Source: Mycolicibacterium litorale (lineage in GTDB: Bacteria > Actinomycetota > Actinomycetes > Mycobacteriales > Mycobacteriaceae). From it: 64,000 nt of DNA. Where the stretch lies: positions 1,922,001-1,986,000 of the forward strand of contig NZ_AP023287.1 in NCBI RefSeq assembly GCF_014218295.1. Direction: 5' to 3'. Of the stretch, positions 9,704-20,033 are shown piece after piece; positions within the stretch are counted from its first letter, which is position 1, and each line of letters starts with the position of its first letter. The notes under the pieces were generated by a model. It was not told the origin of the DNA. It ran no database searches and saw nothing but the letters and a program-made list of their open reading frames with translations. Made by a program: the position numbers and the translations under genes.

Positions 9704-10555
9704 CTAGGGTCCGGCGTAGGTCTCCGGGTCGGGCCGGAACCGCTTGCCTTCGTCGAGCCCGTTGAGCGTGGCCATCTGATCGTCGGTCAGTTCGAATCCG
9801 AACACGTCGAGGTTGGACACGATGCGCTCCGGGGTGGCCGACCGCGCGATCACCACGTTGCCCAGCTGGATGCTCCAGCGCAGCAGCACCTGCGCCGGCG
9901 TCTTGTCGTGAGCCTGGGCGACACCCGTCACCGCAGGGTGGTCGAGCAGGCGGCCGACGCCCAGCGGTCCGTACGCCTCGGTGACGATCCCGTACCCGGC
10001 GTTGACCTCGCGCAGCTCGGCCTGGTTGAGCAGCGGGTGCAGCTCGATCTGGTTGATGGCCGGGGTGAAGAACGACAGGTCGATGATGTTGGACAGATGC
10101 TCGGCGTTGAAGTTGCACACGCCGATCGAGCGCGCGACGCCGTCCTCCTTGGCCTTCATCAACCCGCCCCAGCTGTCGATGTACTTGCCGTGGTCACCGG
10201 CCGGCCAGTGGATGAGATAGAGGTCGACGTAGTCGAGGCCGAGGCGTTCGAGGCTGGCCCGCGCGGCGTCCTGCGAGGACCCGAAGCCCTGATCTGCCAC
10301 GGCCAGCTTGGTGGTCACATAGATCTCGTCGCGCGGGATGCCCGACGCGTTGACCGCACGACCGACCGCCGCCTCATTGCCGTAGACGGCGGCGGTGTCG
10401 ATCAGCCGGTAACCAGCCTCGAGCGCGGCGGCCACCGATCGCTCGGCCTCGGACTCGGAGAGCTCACCGACTCCGAGTCCGATGACGGGGATCGTGTTCC
10501 CGTCGTTGAGGGAGACGGAGGGGATGCCGGCTGCCTCACCGCGCGTTGACGTCAT
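9704..10555 (-). CDS. Aldo/keto reductase
   Basis: 283-aa NADPH-dependent carbonyl reductase of the AKR5-like bacterial group. Catalytic tetrad visible: Asp and Tyr in [11 protein letters not shown], Lys in VTTKLAV, His in DLYLIHWP. Further family motifs: [32 protein letters not shown] precedes the ATG. It lies 5 nt downstream of a paralogous reductase, forming a two-gene operon by tandem duplication. M. tuberculosis Rv2971 is the homologue; substrates there include small dicarbonyls such as methylglyoxal. Confidence 0.93.
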   Translation of the reverse strand: MTSTRGEAAGIPSVSLNDGNTIPVIGLGVGELSESEAERSVAAALEAGYRLIDTAAVYGNEAAVGRAVNASGIPRDEIYVTTKLAVADQGFGSSQDAARASLERLGLDYVDLYLIHWPAGDHGKYIDSWGGLMKAKEDGVARSIGVCNFNAEHLSNIIDLSFFTPAINQIELHPLLNQAELREVNAGYGIVTEAYGPLGVGRLLDHPAVTGVAQAHDKTPAQVLLRWSIQLGNVVIARSATPERIVSNLDVFGFELTDDQMATLNGLDEGKRFRPDPETYAGP

Positions 10556-10560
10556 GTCAC

Positions 10561-11391
10561 CTACCCTGTGAAGTTGAAGGTTCGGGGGTCGGGTCCCAGT
10601 CGAGTGCCGTCCTCGAGTGCGGCGATGGACGCCATGTCCTGCTCGCTCAGTTCGAAGTCGAACACGTCGAAGTTGCTCTCGATCCGTTGTGGGTTCACCG
10701 ACTTGGGGATGACGATATTACCGAGTTGTATATGCCACCTAATCAGTGCCTGCGCTGCGGTTTTTCCATGTGACTCCGCCACGGCCGTCACAGCGGGGTG
10801 CGTCAGCAGCGAACCCTGCCCGAGCGGACTCCACGCCTCGGTGGCGATTCCCCACTGCGCGTGCAGCTCTCGCAGTTCGGGCTGGGGCAGCAGGGGGTGC
10901 AGCTCGATCTGGTTGACCGCGGGCACGATGCCGGTCTCGTCGACGAGGGTGCGCAGGTGTTCGGGCTCGAAGTTGCTCACGCCGATCGAGCGGATCCGGC
11001 CGTCCTCGCGCAGCTTCGCGAACGCCTTGAAGGTGTCGACGAACAGATTGCGCTCCGGCACCGGCCAGTGGATGAGGTACAGGTCGAGGTAGTCGACCCC
11101 CAGGCGGCCGACGCTGGCGTCGAAGGCGGCCAGCGTCGAGTCGTACCCCTGCTCGGAGTTCCACAGCTTGGTGACGAGGAACACCTCGGAGCGGTCCAGG
11201 CCGGACCCGGCGATCGCCCTGCCCGTCTGTTCCTCGTTGCCGTACGCTGCGGCCGTATCGACGTGTCGGTAGCCCGCGGCCAGCGCCGCCGCGACCGCGC
11301 GCTCGGTCTCCTCGGGCGGCGTCTGCCAGACGCCGAGGCCGACCTGAGGGACCGAATTGCCGTCGTTCAACGTGATCGAAGGAGCACCCAT
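10561..11391 (-). CDS. Aldo/keto reductase, paralogue
   Basis: 276 aa, closely similar to the next gene: same tetrad ([26 protein letters not shown]) and [33 protein letters not shown] start it at the ATG at 11391, where the conserved beta strand [16 protein letters not shown] begins; an upstream extension of the frame is antisense to lipN. The start codon overlaps that of the divergent lipN by 2 nt. First gene of the two-gene reductase operon. Confidence 0.93.
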   Translation of the reverse strand: MGAPSITLNDGNSVPQVGLGVWQTPPEETERAVAAALAAGYRHVDTAAAYGNEEQTGRAIAGSGLDRSEVFLVTKLWNSEQGYDSTLAAFDASVGRLGVDYLDLYLIHWPVPERNLFVDTFKAFAKLREDGRIRSIGVSNFEPEHLRTLVDETGIVPAVNQIELHPLLPQPELRELHAQWGIATEAWSPLGQGSLLTHPAVTAVAESHGKTAAQALIRWHIQLGNIVIPKSVNPQRIESNFDVFDFELSEQDMASIAALEDGTRLGPDPRTFNFTG

Positions 11392-12520
11392 GCCGCCGAG
11401 TCTGCCAGCCGCCGCACCACCCGTCGGGCCGACCGCCCGCGACGGTGACCCCGCGCCCAGGGGCAAGAACCGGATGCGCGACGCCGCCGTCAACGCGGCG
11501 ACCCGCGCGACACTGCCGTTGCTGCCCGAACCGGTCAAACGGGCGCTGCTGGGCTTCCGGTCCGTCACCGTCGACGGCAACACCCTCGACACCACGTTGC
11601 AGTTGCTGCTCGCCGCTCAGCGGGCGGCCGGGATCGGTGGGCTGGTGGCCAGCCGCGACGTCGCGGTCGCACGCCGCCAACTGCGCATCACCGCGGCGAT
11701 GTTCCCCAGCGCGATCGTGGCCGACGTCTCCGAGATGACGATTCCCGGTCCGGTCTGCGACATCCCGGCGCGGCTGTACCGCCCGACGACACCCGAACCG
11801 GACTCGGCGCTGCTGGTCTTCTACCACGGCGGCGGTTTCGTCATCGGCGACCTCGACACCCACGATCAGCTGTGCCGGCTGATCAGCCGCGACGGCGGGC
11901 TCACCGTGCTGTCGGTCGACTACCGCCTGGCCCCCGAGCACAAGGCGCCCGCCGCCGCCGACGACGCCTACGCCGCGTTCCGGTGGGCGAGCGAACACGC
12001 CGCCGACCTGGGTGTCGATGCCGAACGCATCGCGGTCGGTGGCGACAGTGCCGGCGGCAACCTGGCCGCCGTCGTCTGCCGGCGGGCCCGCAGGGACGGT
12101 GCGCGTCTGCCCGCACTGCAGCTGCTCATCTACCCCGTCGTCGACGTGTGCAGCGAGACCCGCTCCAAGACCCTCTTCGCCGACGGCTACTTCCTCACCG
12201 CCCGCGACATGAACTGGTTCATGGACCACTATCTCGAGGGAGCGGCCGTCGACTCCACCGATCCGGACGTGTCCCCGCTGCTGGCCGACGACCTGTCCGG
12301 GTTGCCGCCTGCGCTGATCCTCACCGGCGGCTTCGACCCGCTGCGCGACGAGGGCAACCGGTACGCCGAGGCGTTGCGCGCCGCCGGTGTGGAGGTCGAC
12401 CTGCGGGAGGAGGGGTCGCTGATCCACGCGTTCGCCAACTTCTTCCCGCTCGGCGGTGACAGCGCCACCGCCACCGCGGCGATGATCTCGGCGCTACGCG
12501 ACCACCTCAGTCGCGGCTGA
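11390..12520 (+). CDS. lipN: Alpha/beta hydrolase (HSL family), LipN-like esterase
   Basis: 376-aa hormone-sensitive-lipase-type carboxylesterase. Oxyanion-hole motif YHGGGFVIGDLDTHD, nucleophile GDSAGGNLA (Ser in GDSAG), catalytic Asp in ILTGGFDPLRDEG and His in GSLIHAFANF. Hydrolyses short to medium acyl esters. Start ATG 11390 has GAAGGAG 6 nt upstream, placed inside the 5' coding region of the divergent reductase; a TTG 33 nt further upstream is less likely. Position corresponds to lipN (Rv2970c). Confidence 0.9.
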   Translation: MPPSLPAAAPPVGPTARDGDPAPRGKNRMRDAAVNAATRATLPLLPEPVKRALLGFRSVTVDGNTLDTTLQLLLAAQRAAGIGGLVASRDVAVARRQLRITAAMFPSAIVADVSEMTIPGPVCDIPARLYRPTTPEPDSALLVFYHGGGFVIGDLDTHDQLCRLISRDGGLTVLSVDYRLAPEHKAPAAADDAYAAFRWASEHAADLGVDAERIAVGGDSAGGNLAAVVCRRARRDGARLPALQLLIYPVVDVCSETRSKTLFADGYFLTARDMNWFMDHYLEGAAVDSTDPDVSPLLADDLSGLPPALILTGGFDPLRDEGNRYAEALRAAGVEVDLREEGSLIHAFANFFPLGGDSATATAAMISALRDHLSRG

Positions 12521-12532
12521 AGTGGCCGCCGG

Positions 12533-12538
12533 TACGCT
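12533..12538 (+). promoter_or_regulatory. Leaderless -10 element of the DsbA-like gene
   Basis: TACGCT 6 nt before the GTG start, no Shine-Dalgarno sequence. Confidence 0.5.
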
Positions 12539-12544
12539 TGTCGC

Positions 12545-13303
12545 GTGGCCACGAAACCGAAGAAGACCCCCCGCTACGACCTGAAGGCGGCCGATCGCAA
12601 GCGCAATCTGTTCGTCCAGATCGGTCTGACGGCCGTCGTCGTGGTGTTCGCCGTCGCACTCGTGCTGTACATCGTGATGTCGGCCGAGGACAAGCCGGGT
12701 GCCGGTGAGGCGACCGCGGTGCGGGTGGCGTCCGACAGCCTGATCACCAAGGAGGGCACCAGCGAGCCCAAGGCCGTGCTGTCGCTCTACGAGGACTTCC
12801 TGTGCCCGGCCTGCGGCAACTTCGAGCGGCAGTTCGGACCCACCATCAACAAGCTGATCGACTCCGGCGCCGTGGCCGCCGACTACTACATGGTCTCGAT
12901 CCTCGACGCGCAGGGCGAAGGATACTCGTCGCGCGCGGGCAGCGCCGCCTACTGCGTGGCCGACGAGAACAAGGACGCCTTCCGCCGGTTCCACACCGCG
13001 CTGTTCACCGAGGGCATCCAGCCGGCCGAGGGTGGCGGGACCTACCCCGGCGACGAGCAGCTGACCGAGCTGGCGCGGCAGGCCGGCGCCGGTGGCGGCG
13101 TGCCCGACTGCATCAAGAAGGGTCGCTACGTCGACATGGTCAAGGGCATGGCGGCGGCCACCGAGATCCGCGCCACCCCGAGCGTGCGCATCAACGGTGA
13201 GGACTACGACCCGTCCACGCCGGACGCGCTGGTCGCCAAGATCAAGGAGATCGTCGGCGACGTGCCCGGCCTGGACGGTCCCGCACCGGCTCCCGCGTCA
13301 TGA
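12545..13303 (+). CDS. Membrane-anchored DsbA-family disulfide oxidoreductase
   Basis: 252 aa. A basic N-terminus, one transmembrane helix (about 22-44), then a thioredoxin fold with active-site CPAC (Cys87-Cys90) and the cis-Pro loop ATPSVRING. Two further Cys in AAYCVADE and PDCIKKG give the extra disulfide of the mycobacterial protein (Rv2969c). Introduces disulfides into exported proteins. Its stop overlaps the start of the VKOR gene, the enzyme that reoxidises it, so the two are one functional unit. Confidence 0.92.
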   Translation: MATKPKKTPRYDLKAADRKRNLFVQIGLTAVVVVFAVALVLYIVMSAEDKPGAGEATAVRVASDSLITKEGTSEPKAVLSLYEDFLCPACGNFERQFGPTINKLIDSGAVAADYYMVSILDAQGEGYSSRAGSAAYCVADENKDAFRRFHTALFTEGIQPAEGGGTYPGDEQLTELARQAGAGGGVPDCIKKGRYVDMVKGMAAATEIRATPSVRINGEDYDPSTPDALVAKIKEIVGDVPGLDGPAPAPAS

Positions 13304-13950
13304 CCGCCACCGCACCCGACGCCGTCGCGTCGACCGTCTCCCCGGTCGACCGGCAGGCCGGGCTCGCGGTCCCCAGGGCGAGTGCGGTGTGGGTGCTCAT
13401 CGCCGGCGTGGTGGGTCTGGTGGCCGCGGCCACGCTCACCATCGAGAAGATCGAGCTGCTGATCGATCCCTCCTACACCCCGTCGTGCTCGCTGAACCCG
13501 GTGCTGTCGTGCGGTTCGGTGATGGTGACCCCGCAGGCCGCGCTGTTCGGCTTCCCCAACCCGCTCATCGGCATCGCGGCCTTCACGGTCGTCACGGTGA
13601 CCGGTGTGCTGGCCGTCGCGAACGTCCGGTTGCCGCGCTGGTACTGGTCCGGCCTGGCCGTCGGCACCCTGCTCGGCACGGTGTTCGTGCACTGGCTGAT
13701 CTTCCAGAGCCTCTACCGCATCGGCGCGCTGTGCCCCTACTGCATGGTGGTGTGGGCGGTGACGATTCCGCTGCTGGTCGTGACGGCGTCGATCGCGCTG
13801 CAGCCGGCCACCGGGGACCACGCCGACGCGGGCAACGCGGTCGCCCGCGGGGTTCACCAGTGGCGGTGGTCGCTGACCGCGTTGTGGTTCACGGCGCTGA
13901 TCCTGCTCATCCTGGTGCGGTTCTGGGATTACTGGTCGACCCTTCTGTGA
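13300..13950 (+). CDS. Vitamin K epoxide reductase (VKOR) family, DsbB-like
   Basis: 216-aa four-helix membrane protein that passes electrons from DsbA to quinone. The four functional Cys are present: Cys63 and Cys71 (SCSLNPVLSCG) in the first extracytoplasmic loop and the quinone-side CPYC (145-148) in IGALCPYCMVVW. ATGA overlap with the DsbA-like gene. The equivalent M. tuberculosis gene is Rv2968c, shown to be important for growth in that species. Confidence 0.93.
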   Translation: MTATAPDAVASTVSPVDRQAGLAVPRASAVWVLIAGVVGLVAAATLTIEKIELLIDPSYTPSCSLNPVLSCGSVMVTPQAALFGFPNPLIGIAAFTVVTVTGVLAVANVRLPRWYWSGLAVGTLLGTVFVHWLIFQSLYRIGALCPYCMVVWAVTIPLLVVTASIALQPATGDHADAGNAVARGVHQWRWSLTALWFTALILLILVRFWDYWSTLL

Positions 13951-13970
13951 GCGGCGGCACCGCGGCGGGA

Positions 13971-13976
13971 TAGGGT
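13971..13976 (+). promoter_or_regulatory. Leaderless -10 element of pyc
   Basis: TAGGGT 5 nt before the GTG start of pyc, no Shine-Dalgarno sequence. Confidence 0.45.
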
Positions 13977-13981
13977 AGCGC

Positions 13982-16900
13982 GTGATCACCAAGGTCCTGG
14001 TCGCCAATCGCGGCGAGATCGCGATTCGGGCGTTCCGCGCCGCGTACGAGATGGGTATCGCCACGGTCGCGGTGTACCCGTACGAAGACCGCAATTCGCT
14101 GCACCGGCTCAAGGCGGACGAGTCCTATCAGATCGGCGAGACGGGCCATCCGGTCCGCGCCTATCTGTCGGTCGACGAGATCATCCGCGTGGCCCAGCAC
14201 GCGGGCGCCGACGCGGTGTACCCCGGCTACGGATTCCTCTCGGAGAACCCCGAACTGGCCGCCGCGTGCGCGCAGGCCGGTATCACGTTCATCGGCCCGC
14301 GCGCCGAACTGCTGGAGTTGACCGGCAACAAGTCGCGGGCCATCGAGGCCGCACGCGCCGCGGGCCTGCCGGTGCTGCGATCCTCGGCGCCGTCGTCGTC
14401 GGTCGACGACCTCGTCGCCGCCGCCGGCGACATGGAGTTCCCGGTGTTCGTCAAGGCGGTGTCCGGCGGTGGGGGCCGTGGGATGCGGCGGGTCACCGAA
14501 CCCGATGCGCTGCCCGAGGCGATCGAGGCGGCCAGCCGCGAGGCCGAGTCGGCGTTCGGCGATCCGATGGTGTACCTGGAGCAGGCGGTGGTCAATCCCC
14601 GCCACATCGAGGTCCAGATCCTCGCCGACCGCCAGGGTGACGTGATGCACCTGTTCGAGCGGGACTGCAGTGTGCAGCGGCGCCACCAGAAGGTCATCGA
14701 GCTGGCGCCGGCACCGAACCTCGACCCCGAACTGCGCGAACGCATCTGCGCCGACGCCGTGGCCTTCGCCCGCCAGATCGGCTACAGCTACGCGGGCACG
14801 GTCGAGTTCCTGCTCGACGAGCGCGGCAACCACGTGTTCATCGAGATGAACCCCCGCATCCAGGTCGAACACACGGTGACCGAGGAGATCACCGACGTGG
14901 ACCTGGTGGCCTCGCAGATGCGGATCGCCGACGGGGAGACCCTGGCCGACCTCGGTCTGAGCCAGGACAGCCTGCGCATCCGCGGCGCGGCCATGCAGTG
15001 CCGGATCACCACCGAGGATCCGGCCAACGGTTTCCGCCCCGACACGGGGCGCATCACCGGTTACCGCTCGCCGGGCGGCGCGGGCATCCGACTCGACGGC
15101 GGCACCGTCCTGGGTGCGGAGATCAGCGCGCACTTCGACTCCATGCTGGTCAAGCTGACCTGCCGGGGCCGTGACTTCTCCACCGCGGTCGCCCGCGCGC
15201 GGCGTGCGCTCGCCGAGTTCCGGGTGCGCGGTGTGTCGACGAACATCCCGTTTCTGCAGGCCGTGGTCAACGACCCGGATTTCCGCGCGGGGCGGGTCAC
15301 CACGTCGTTCATCGACGAGCGCCCCTATCTGCTGACCGCGCGCACACCCGCCGACCGCGGCACCAAGATCCTCAACTACCTGGCCGACGTCACGGTGAAC
15401 CAACCGCACGGTCCGCGCCCGTCGACGGTGTACCCGCAGGACAAGCTGCCGCCGCTCGACCAGGCCGCCCCGCCTCCGGCAGGCAGCAAGCAGAAGCTGA
15501 TCGAGTTGGGACCGGAGGGTTTCGCCCGCTGGATGCGTGACACCCCGGCGGTCGGGGTGACCGATACGACGTTCCGGGATGCGCACCAGTCGCTGCTGGC
15601 CACCCGGATCCGCACGACCGGCCTGCTGATGGTGGCGCCGCACATCGCGCGGATGACGCCGCAACTGCTGTCGCTGGAGTGCTGGGGCGGGGCGACTTAC
15701 GATGTGGCGCTGCGGTTCCTGAAGGAGGATCCGTGGGAGCGGCTGGCGGCCCTGCGCGAGGCGGTGCCCAACATCTGTCTGCAGATGCTGCTGCGCGGCC
15801 GGAACACAGTGGGTTACACGCCGTATCCGGAGACGGTCACCACCGCGTTCGTCGAGGAGGCCACGGCGACCGGGATCGACATCTACCGCATCTTCGACGC
15901 GCTCAACAACGTCGATTCGATGCGTCCGGCCATCGACGCGGTGCGCGCCACCGGGACGGCCGTCGCGGAGGTCGCGATGTCCTACACCGGCGACCTCTCC
16001 GATCCGGGGGAGTCGCTCTACACGCTGGACTACTACCTGCGGCTGGCCGAGCAGATCGTCGAGGCCGGCGCGCATGTGCTGGCGATCAAGGACATGGCCG
16101 GGCTGCTGCGCCCCCAGGCCGCCACGGCGCTGGTCTCGGCGTTGCGTTCGCGTTTCGATCTGCCGGTGCACGTGCACACCCACGACACCCCCGGCGGACA
16201 GCTGGCCACGTATCTGGCGGCGTGGCAGGCAGGGGCGTCGGCGGTCGACGGCGCCGCGGCCCCGCTGGCGGGCACCACCAGCCAGCCGGCGCTCAGTTCG
16301 ATCGTCGCCGCGACGGCGCACACCGAGTACGACACGGGACTTTCGCTGGAAGCGGTGTGCGATCTCGAGCCGTACTGGGAAGCGTTGCGAAAGGTGTACG
16401 CGCCCTTCGAGTCTGGGCTGCCCGCGCCGACGGGGCGGGTCTACCGGCACGAGATCCCCGGCGGGCAGCTGAGCAATCTGCGCCAGCAGGCGATCGCGCT
16501 CGGACTGGGTGACCGGTTCGAGGAGATCGAGGAGGCCTACGCGGCCGCCGACCGCATCCTTGGCCGGCTGGTGAAGGTGACGCCGTCGAGCAAGGTGGTC
16601 GGCGATCTCGCGCTGGCGCTGGTCGGTGCCGGGATCACCGCGCAGGAGTTCGCCGAGGATCCCGCCCGGTTCGACATCCCCGACAGCGTGATCGGTTTCC
16701 TGCGCGGTGAACTCGGCGATCCGCCGGGCGGCTGGCCGGAACCGTTGCGCACCAAGGCATTGGCGGGGCGCGCGCCGGCCAGAGTCGTCGAGGATCTGTC
16801 GGCCGAGGACGAGGCGGTGCTGGCCCAGCCGGGGGCGAAGCGGCAGGCCGCGCTGAACCGGTTGCTGTTCCCGGGACCCACCAAGGAATTCGAGGCCCAC

Positions 16901-17365
16901 CGCGAAACCTACGGTGACACATCGCGATTGAGCGCGAACCAGTTCTTCTACGGGCTGCGGCGAGGCGACGAGCACCGGGTCGAACTCGAACGCGGCGTCG
17001 AACTGCTCATCGGGCTGGAAGCGGTCTCCGAACCGGACGAACGCGGGATGCGCACGGTGATGTGCATCCTCAACGGCCAGCTCCGCCCGGTGCTGGTGCG
17101 CGATCACAGCGTGGCCAGCGACGTGCCGACGGCGGAGAAGGCCGATCGCACCAACCCCGACCACGTCGCCGCCCCGTTCGCTGGAGTGGTGACCGTCGGC
17201 GTCAGCGCCGGTGACACCGTGGAGGCCGGGCAGACCATCGCCACGATCGAGGCGATGAAGATGGAGGCCGCGATCACCGCACCCAAGGCCGGCACGGTCG
17301 ACCGTGTCGCGGTCTCGGCCACCGCCCAGGTGGAGGGCGGCGACCTGCTGGTGGTCGTCAGCTGA
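13982..17365 (+). CDS. pyc: Pyruvate carboxylase
   Basis: Carboxylates pyruvate to oxaloacetate, refilling the TCA cycle. 1127 aa, the full single-chain form. Domains in order: biotin carboxylase (1 to ~450; ATP-grasp [31 protein letters not shown]), carboxyltransferase (~520-800; [16 protein letters not shown], metal-binding [10 protein letters not shown]), PYC tetramerisation region, and biotinyl domain with AMKMEA (biotin Lys1093). GTG start. The next gene, rsmD, overlaps its stop. Confidence 0.97.
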   Translation: MITKVLVANRGEIAIRAFRAAYEMGIATVAVYPYEDRNSLHRLKADESYQIGETGHPVRAYLSVDEIIRVAQHAGADAVYPGYGFLSENPELAAACAQAGITFIGPRAELLELTGNKSRAIEAARAAGLPVLRSSAPSSSVDDLVAAAGDMEFPVFVKAVSGGGGRGMRRVTEPDALPEAIEAASREAESAFGDPMVYLEQAVVNPRHIEVQILADRQGDVMHLFERDCSVQRRHQKVIELAPAPNLDPELRERICADAVAFARQIGYSYAGTVEFLLDERGNHVFIEMNPRIQVEHTVTEEITDVDLVASQMRIADGETLADLGLSQDSLRIRGAAMQCRITTEDPANGFRPDTGRITGYRSPGGAGIRLDGGTVLGAEISAHFDSMLVKLTCRGRDFSTAVARARRALAEFRVRGVSTNIPFLQAVVNDPDFRAGRVTTSFIDERPYLLTARTPADRGTKILNYLADVTVNQPHGPRPSTVYPQDKLPPLDQAAPPPAGSKQKLIELGPEGFARWMRDTPAVGVTDTTFRDAHQSLLATRIRTTGLLMVAPHIARMTPQLLSLECWGGATYDVALRFLKEDPWERLAALREAVPNICLQMLLRGRNTVGYTPYPETVTTAFVEEATATGIDIYRIFDALNNVDSMRPAIDAVRATGTAVAEVAMSYTGDLSDPGESLYTLDYYLRLAEQIVEAGAHVLAIKDMAGLLRPQAATALVSALRSRFDLPVHVHTHDTPGGQLATYLAAWQAGASAVDGAAAPLAGTTSQPALSSIVAATAHTEYDTGLSLEAVCDLEPYWEALRKVYAPFESGLPAPTGRVYRHEIPGGQLSNLRQQAIALGLGDRFEEIEEAYAAADRILGRLVKVTPSSKVVGDLALALVGAGITAQEFAEDPARFDIPDSVIGFLRGELGDPPGGWPEPLRTKALAGRAPARVVEDLSAEDEAVLAQPGAKRQAALNRLLFPGPTKEFEAHRETYGDTSRLSANQFFYGLRRGDEHRVELERGVELLIGLEAVSEPDERGMRTVMCILNGQLRPVLVRDHSVASDVPTAEKADRTNPDHVAAPFAGVVTVGVSAGDTVEAGQTIATIEAMKMEAAITAPKAGTVDRVAVSATAQVEGGDLLVVVS

Positions 17366-17931
17366 CCCGGATCATCGCCGGAGCGTTCGGCGGGCGGCGG
17401 ATCGCCGTGCCTCCCAAGGGAACCCGTCCGACCGCCGACCGGGTACGCGAAGCGCTGTTCAGCGTGCTCGCGGCCCGGTTGGACTTCGACGGGCTGGTGG
17501 TCCTCGACCTCTACGCCGGCTCGGGCGCCCTGGGGCTGGAGGCGCTTTCGCGCGGCGCGGCGCGGGCGGTGTTCGTCGAACACCACCAGCGCGCGGCCGG
17601 TGTGCTGGCCCGCAACATCACCGAGCTCGGCGTCGGTGCCGCGGCGGAGGTGCGGCGCGCCACGGTGGCGACCGTCCTGGCGGGCGGCACGGACCATCCG
17701 GTGGACCTGGTGTTCGCCGACCCGCCCTACGACGTCCCGGACAGCGCGGTCGAGGCGATGCTCACGGCGCTCGAGGTGGGTGGATGGGCCGCTGCGGGGA
17801 CGGTCGCCGTGATCGAACGGCGCGCGTCGGGAACGGATCTGCGCTGGCCGCCGGGATGGTCGTCGTGGCCGCCGCGGCGCTACGGCGACACCCGCCTGGA
17901 CATGGCCGAATACCACGGTGGCGACGGGTAG
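17362..17931 (+). CDS. rsmD: 16S rRNA (guanine-966-N2)-methyltransferase RsmD
   Basis: 189-aa SAM-dependent methyltransferase. The family N-terminus [19 protein letters not shown] is encoded immediately after a CTG at 17362 that overlaps the pyc stop (CTGA). No ATG, GTG or TTG lies between the previous in-frame stop and GTG 17407, and starting at 17407 would remove this conserved stretch, so I propose CTG as start. SAM-binding [19 protein letters not shown] and catalytic [10 protein letters not shown] are intact. Corresponds to Rv2966c. Confidence 0.85.
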   Translation: MTRIIAGAFGGRRIAVPPKGTRPTADRVREALFSVLAARLDFDGLVVLDLYAGSGALGLEALSRGAARAVFVEHHQRAAGVLARNITELGVGAAAEVRRATVATVLAGGTDHPVDLVFADPPYDVPDSAVEAMLTALEVGGWAAAGTVAVIERRASGTDLRWPPGWSSWPPRRYGDTRLDMAEYHGGDG

Positions 17932-17962
17932 CGGTGCCGATGTGACAGGTGTGGTGATCAGG

Positions 17963-17968
17963 TACCGT
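17963..17968 (+). promoter_or_regulatory. Leaderless -10 element of coaD
   Basis: TACCGT 8 nt before the coaD ATG, no clear Shine-Dalgarno sequence. Confidence 0.4.
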
Positions 17969-17976
17969 CGTCACCC

Positions 17977-18453
17977 ATGAGTGGCGCGGTGTGTCCTGGA
18001 TCGTTCGACCCGGTGACCCTCGGCCACGTCGACATCTTCGAACGCGCTGCGGCCCAGTTCGACGAGGTGATCGTCGCGGTGCTGGTCAACCCGAACAAGA
18101 AGGGCATGTTCACCCTCGACGAGCGGATCGAGATGATCGCGGAGTCGACCGCCCACCTGCCGAACCTGCGGATCGAATCCGGCCAGGGCCTGGTCGTCGA
18201 CTTCGTCCGCGCCCGGGGGCTCTCGGCGATCGTCAAGGGACTGCGCAGCAGCACCGACTTCGAGTACGAACTGCAGATGGCGCAGATGAACAAGCACGTC
18301 GCCGGCGTGGACACGTTCTTCGTCGCCTCCACCCCCCGGTACTCGTTCGTCTCCTCGTCGCTGGCCAAGGAGGTCGCCACGCTCGGTGGTGACGTCTCGG
18401 CGCTGCTGCCCGATGCTGTGAACGTGCGGTTACAGGCCAAATTGCGGGGTTGA
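17977..18453 (+). CDS. coaD: Phosphopantetheine adenylyltransferase
   Basis: Penultimate step of coenzyme A synthesis: 4'-phosphopantetheine plus ATP to dephospho-CoA. 158 aa, normal length. Nucleotidyl-transferase motif [18 protein letters not shown] with the HxGH-like TLGH, and the C-terminal ISSTL-type motif as [13 protein letters not shown]. In M. tuberculosis (Rv2965c) this gene borders the PDIM/PGL locus, which is missing here. Confidence 0.97.
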   Translation: MSGAVCPGSFDPVTLGHVDIFERAAAQFDEVIVAVLVNPNKKGMFTLDERIEMIAESTAHLPNLRIESGQGLVVDFVRARGLSAIVKGLRSSTDFEYELQMAQMNKHVAGVDTFFVASTPRYSFVSSSLAKEVATLGGDVSALLPDAVNVRLQAKLRG

Positions 18454-18531
18454 GCCGAATCCGACAGGGGTAGGACTGCGGTGGCGCACCAGCCCATAAG
18501 CGCCAACCAGCCCACTGCGGAGGTTCTTTCC

Positions 18532-19098
18532 ATGGTTGAAACGTTCGTTCAGTCGACCGACGACGTCGTCCGGTTCCTCAAAGACCAGCACAACCTGATC
18601 AAGGACATGTTCGAGGAGGTGTTCTCGGCGTCCTCGGACGAGGCGCGGGAGAAGGCGTTCACCGAACTGCGTCAGCTCCTGGCCGTACACGAGACCGCCG
18701 AGGAGATGGTGGTCCACCCGAGGGCGCGGCAGGAGATCGACGCGGGGGACGAGGTCGTCGACGCCCGGCTGGCAGAAGAGCACGACGCCAAGGAGCAGCT
18801 GTCGAAGCTGGAGGGGATGGACTTCGGTTCCCCGGAGTTCCTCACCGAGCTGGCCTCGTTCCGGGACGCCGTCGTCGAACACGCCGATGCCGAAGAGCGC
18901 GAGGAGTTCGACAAGCTGCAGCGCGAACTCGACGCCGACGACCTCAAACGCCTCGCCTCGGCCGTGCGGGCAGCGGAGGCGATCGCACCGACGCGTCCGC
19001 ACCCGGGCGTGGAGTCGGCGAAGCTGAACTTCGCCGTCGGCCCGTTCGCGTCGATGATCGACCGGGCCAGGGACGTCATCGGGGCGGCACTGCGCTGA
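18532..19098 (+). CDS. Hemerythrin HHE cation-binding domain protein
   Basis: 188 aa. Helical HHE repeats with the iron-ligand pattern: KDQHNLIKDMFEEV, LLAVHETAEEMVVHP, LAEEHDAKEQ and AVVEHADAEEREEF. Such proteins carry a di-iron centre and bind oxygen or nitric oxide or handle peroxide; in mycobacteria relatives affect redox stress responses. I start at ATG 18532, which has GGAGG 8 nt upstream; a GTG at 18481 would add 17 residues. Stand-alone between coaD and sepIVA, where M. tuberculosis has the PDIM cluster. Confidence 0.85.
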   Translation: MVETFVQSTDDVVRFLKDQHNLIKDMFEEVFSASSDEAREKAFTELRQLLAVHETAEEMVVHPRARQEIDAGDEVVDARLAEEHDAKEQLSKLEGMDFGSPEFLTELASFRDAVVEHADAEEREEFDKLQRELDADDLKRLASAVRAAEAIAPTRPHPGVESAKLNFAVGPFASMIDRARDVIGAALR

Positions 19099-19239
19099 GC
19101 GCGCCCGACACTTGACATAACCTCGGTACCACACGACGCCAGAGGTGCCTGGCGGGAGACACACCGGGGCGGGAAACCCAGTCACAGGCGTAACACCAGG
19201 CACACTGGTTACCAACAACTACGCCTGGAGGGTGTTGCC

Positions 19240-19977
19240 GTGTACCGAGTTTTTGAAGCGCTCGACGAACTGGGCGCGATCGTCGAAGAAGCGCGCGGCG
19301 TGCCGATGACGGCCGGCTGCGTCGTCCCTCGTGGCGACGTCCTCGAGCTGATCGATGACATCAAGGACGCGATCCCGGGCGAGCTCGACGACGCCCAGGA
19401 TGTGCTCGACGCCCGCGACTCCATGCTGCGGGACGCCAAGGAGCATTCGGAGTCCATGGTGTCGAATGCGCGCGCCGAGGCCGAATCGATGGTCAACCAC
19501 GCCCGCGCCGAGGCGGACCGGCTGCTGGCCGATGCCAAGGCCCAAGCCGACCGCATGGTCGGCGAGGCCCGTCAGCACAGCGAACGCATGGTCGGTGAGG
19601 CCCGCGAGGAGGCGTCCCGCGTCATGGCGACGGCGAAACGCGAATACGACGCCAGCACGGGGCGGGCCAAGTCCGAGGCCGATCGGTTGATCGAGAGCGG
19701 CAACCTGGCCTACGAGAAGGCCGTCCAGGAGGGCATCAAGGAGCAGCAGCGCCTGGTGTCGCAGACCGAGATCGTCTCGACCGCGACCGCCGAGGCGACC
19801 CGGCTGATCGACGCCGCACACGCCGAGGCCGACCGGCTGCGCGGCGAATGCGACATCTACGTCGACAGCAAACTCGCCGAGTTCGAGGACTTCCTGAACG
19901 GCACCCTGCGTTCCGTGGGTCGCGGTCGTCACCAGCTACGCACCGCCGCCGGCACGCACGACTACGCGGCCCGCTGA
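19240..19977 (+). CDS. sepIVA: DivIVA-like septation factor SepIVA
   Basis: 245 aa. The N-terminus YRVFEALDELGAIVEEARGVPMTAGCVVPRGD is the short domain typical of the Rv2927c/SepIVA family; the rest (about 55-225) is a long coiled coil rich in ARAEAD/EA repeats. SepIVA is an essential mycobacterial division protein acting at the septum and in polar growth control. GTG start with GGAGGG 7 nt upstream. Preceded by a 141-bp intergenic region in which I found no convincing promoter pair. Confidence 0.9.
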   Translation: MYRVFEALDELGAIVEEARGVPMTAGCVVPRGDVLELIDDIKDAIPGELDDAQDVLDARDSMLRDAKEHSESMVSNARAEAESMVNHARAEADRLLADAKAQADRMVGEARQHSERMVGEAREEASRVMATAKREYDASTGRAKSEADRLIESGNLAYEKAVQEGIKEQQRLVSQTEIVSTATAEATRLIDAAHAEADRLRGECDIYVDSKLAEFEDFLNGTLRSVGRGRHQLRTAAGTHDYAAR

Positions 19978-20021
19978 ACGCGCCGACCCCGGTGCCACGG
20001 AACCCGGCGAGGCTCGCGCCG

Positions 20022-20027
20022 TAGGAT
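20022..20027 (+). promoter_or_regulatory. Leaderless -10 element of the DUF177 gene
   Basis: TAGGAT 6 nt before the ATG at 20034, no Shine-Dalgarno sequence; the clearest leaderless promoter in the window. Confidence 0.6.
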
Positions 20028-20033
20028 CGAGGC

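Noticed and set aside
13907..17164. Very long open frame antisense to pyc
   Set aside because: In DNA of this GC content the antisense of a real gene stays open by codon bias. The translation is Arg/His/Gly/Val-rich with no domain, and the sense strand encodes a perfect pyruvate carboxylase.
19112..19140. TTGACA upstream of sepIVA as a -35 box
   Set aside because: At 17-18 nt downstream there is GACGCC, no -10. The gene has a good Shine-Dalgarno sequence, so a promoter may lie elsewhere in the gap; I could not place it.
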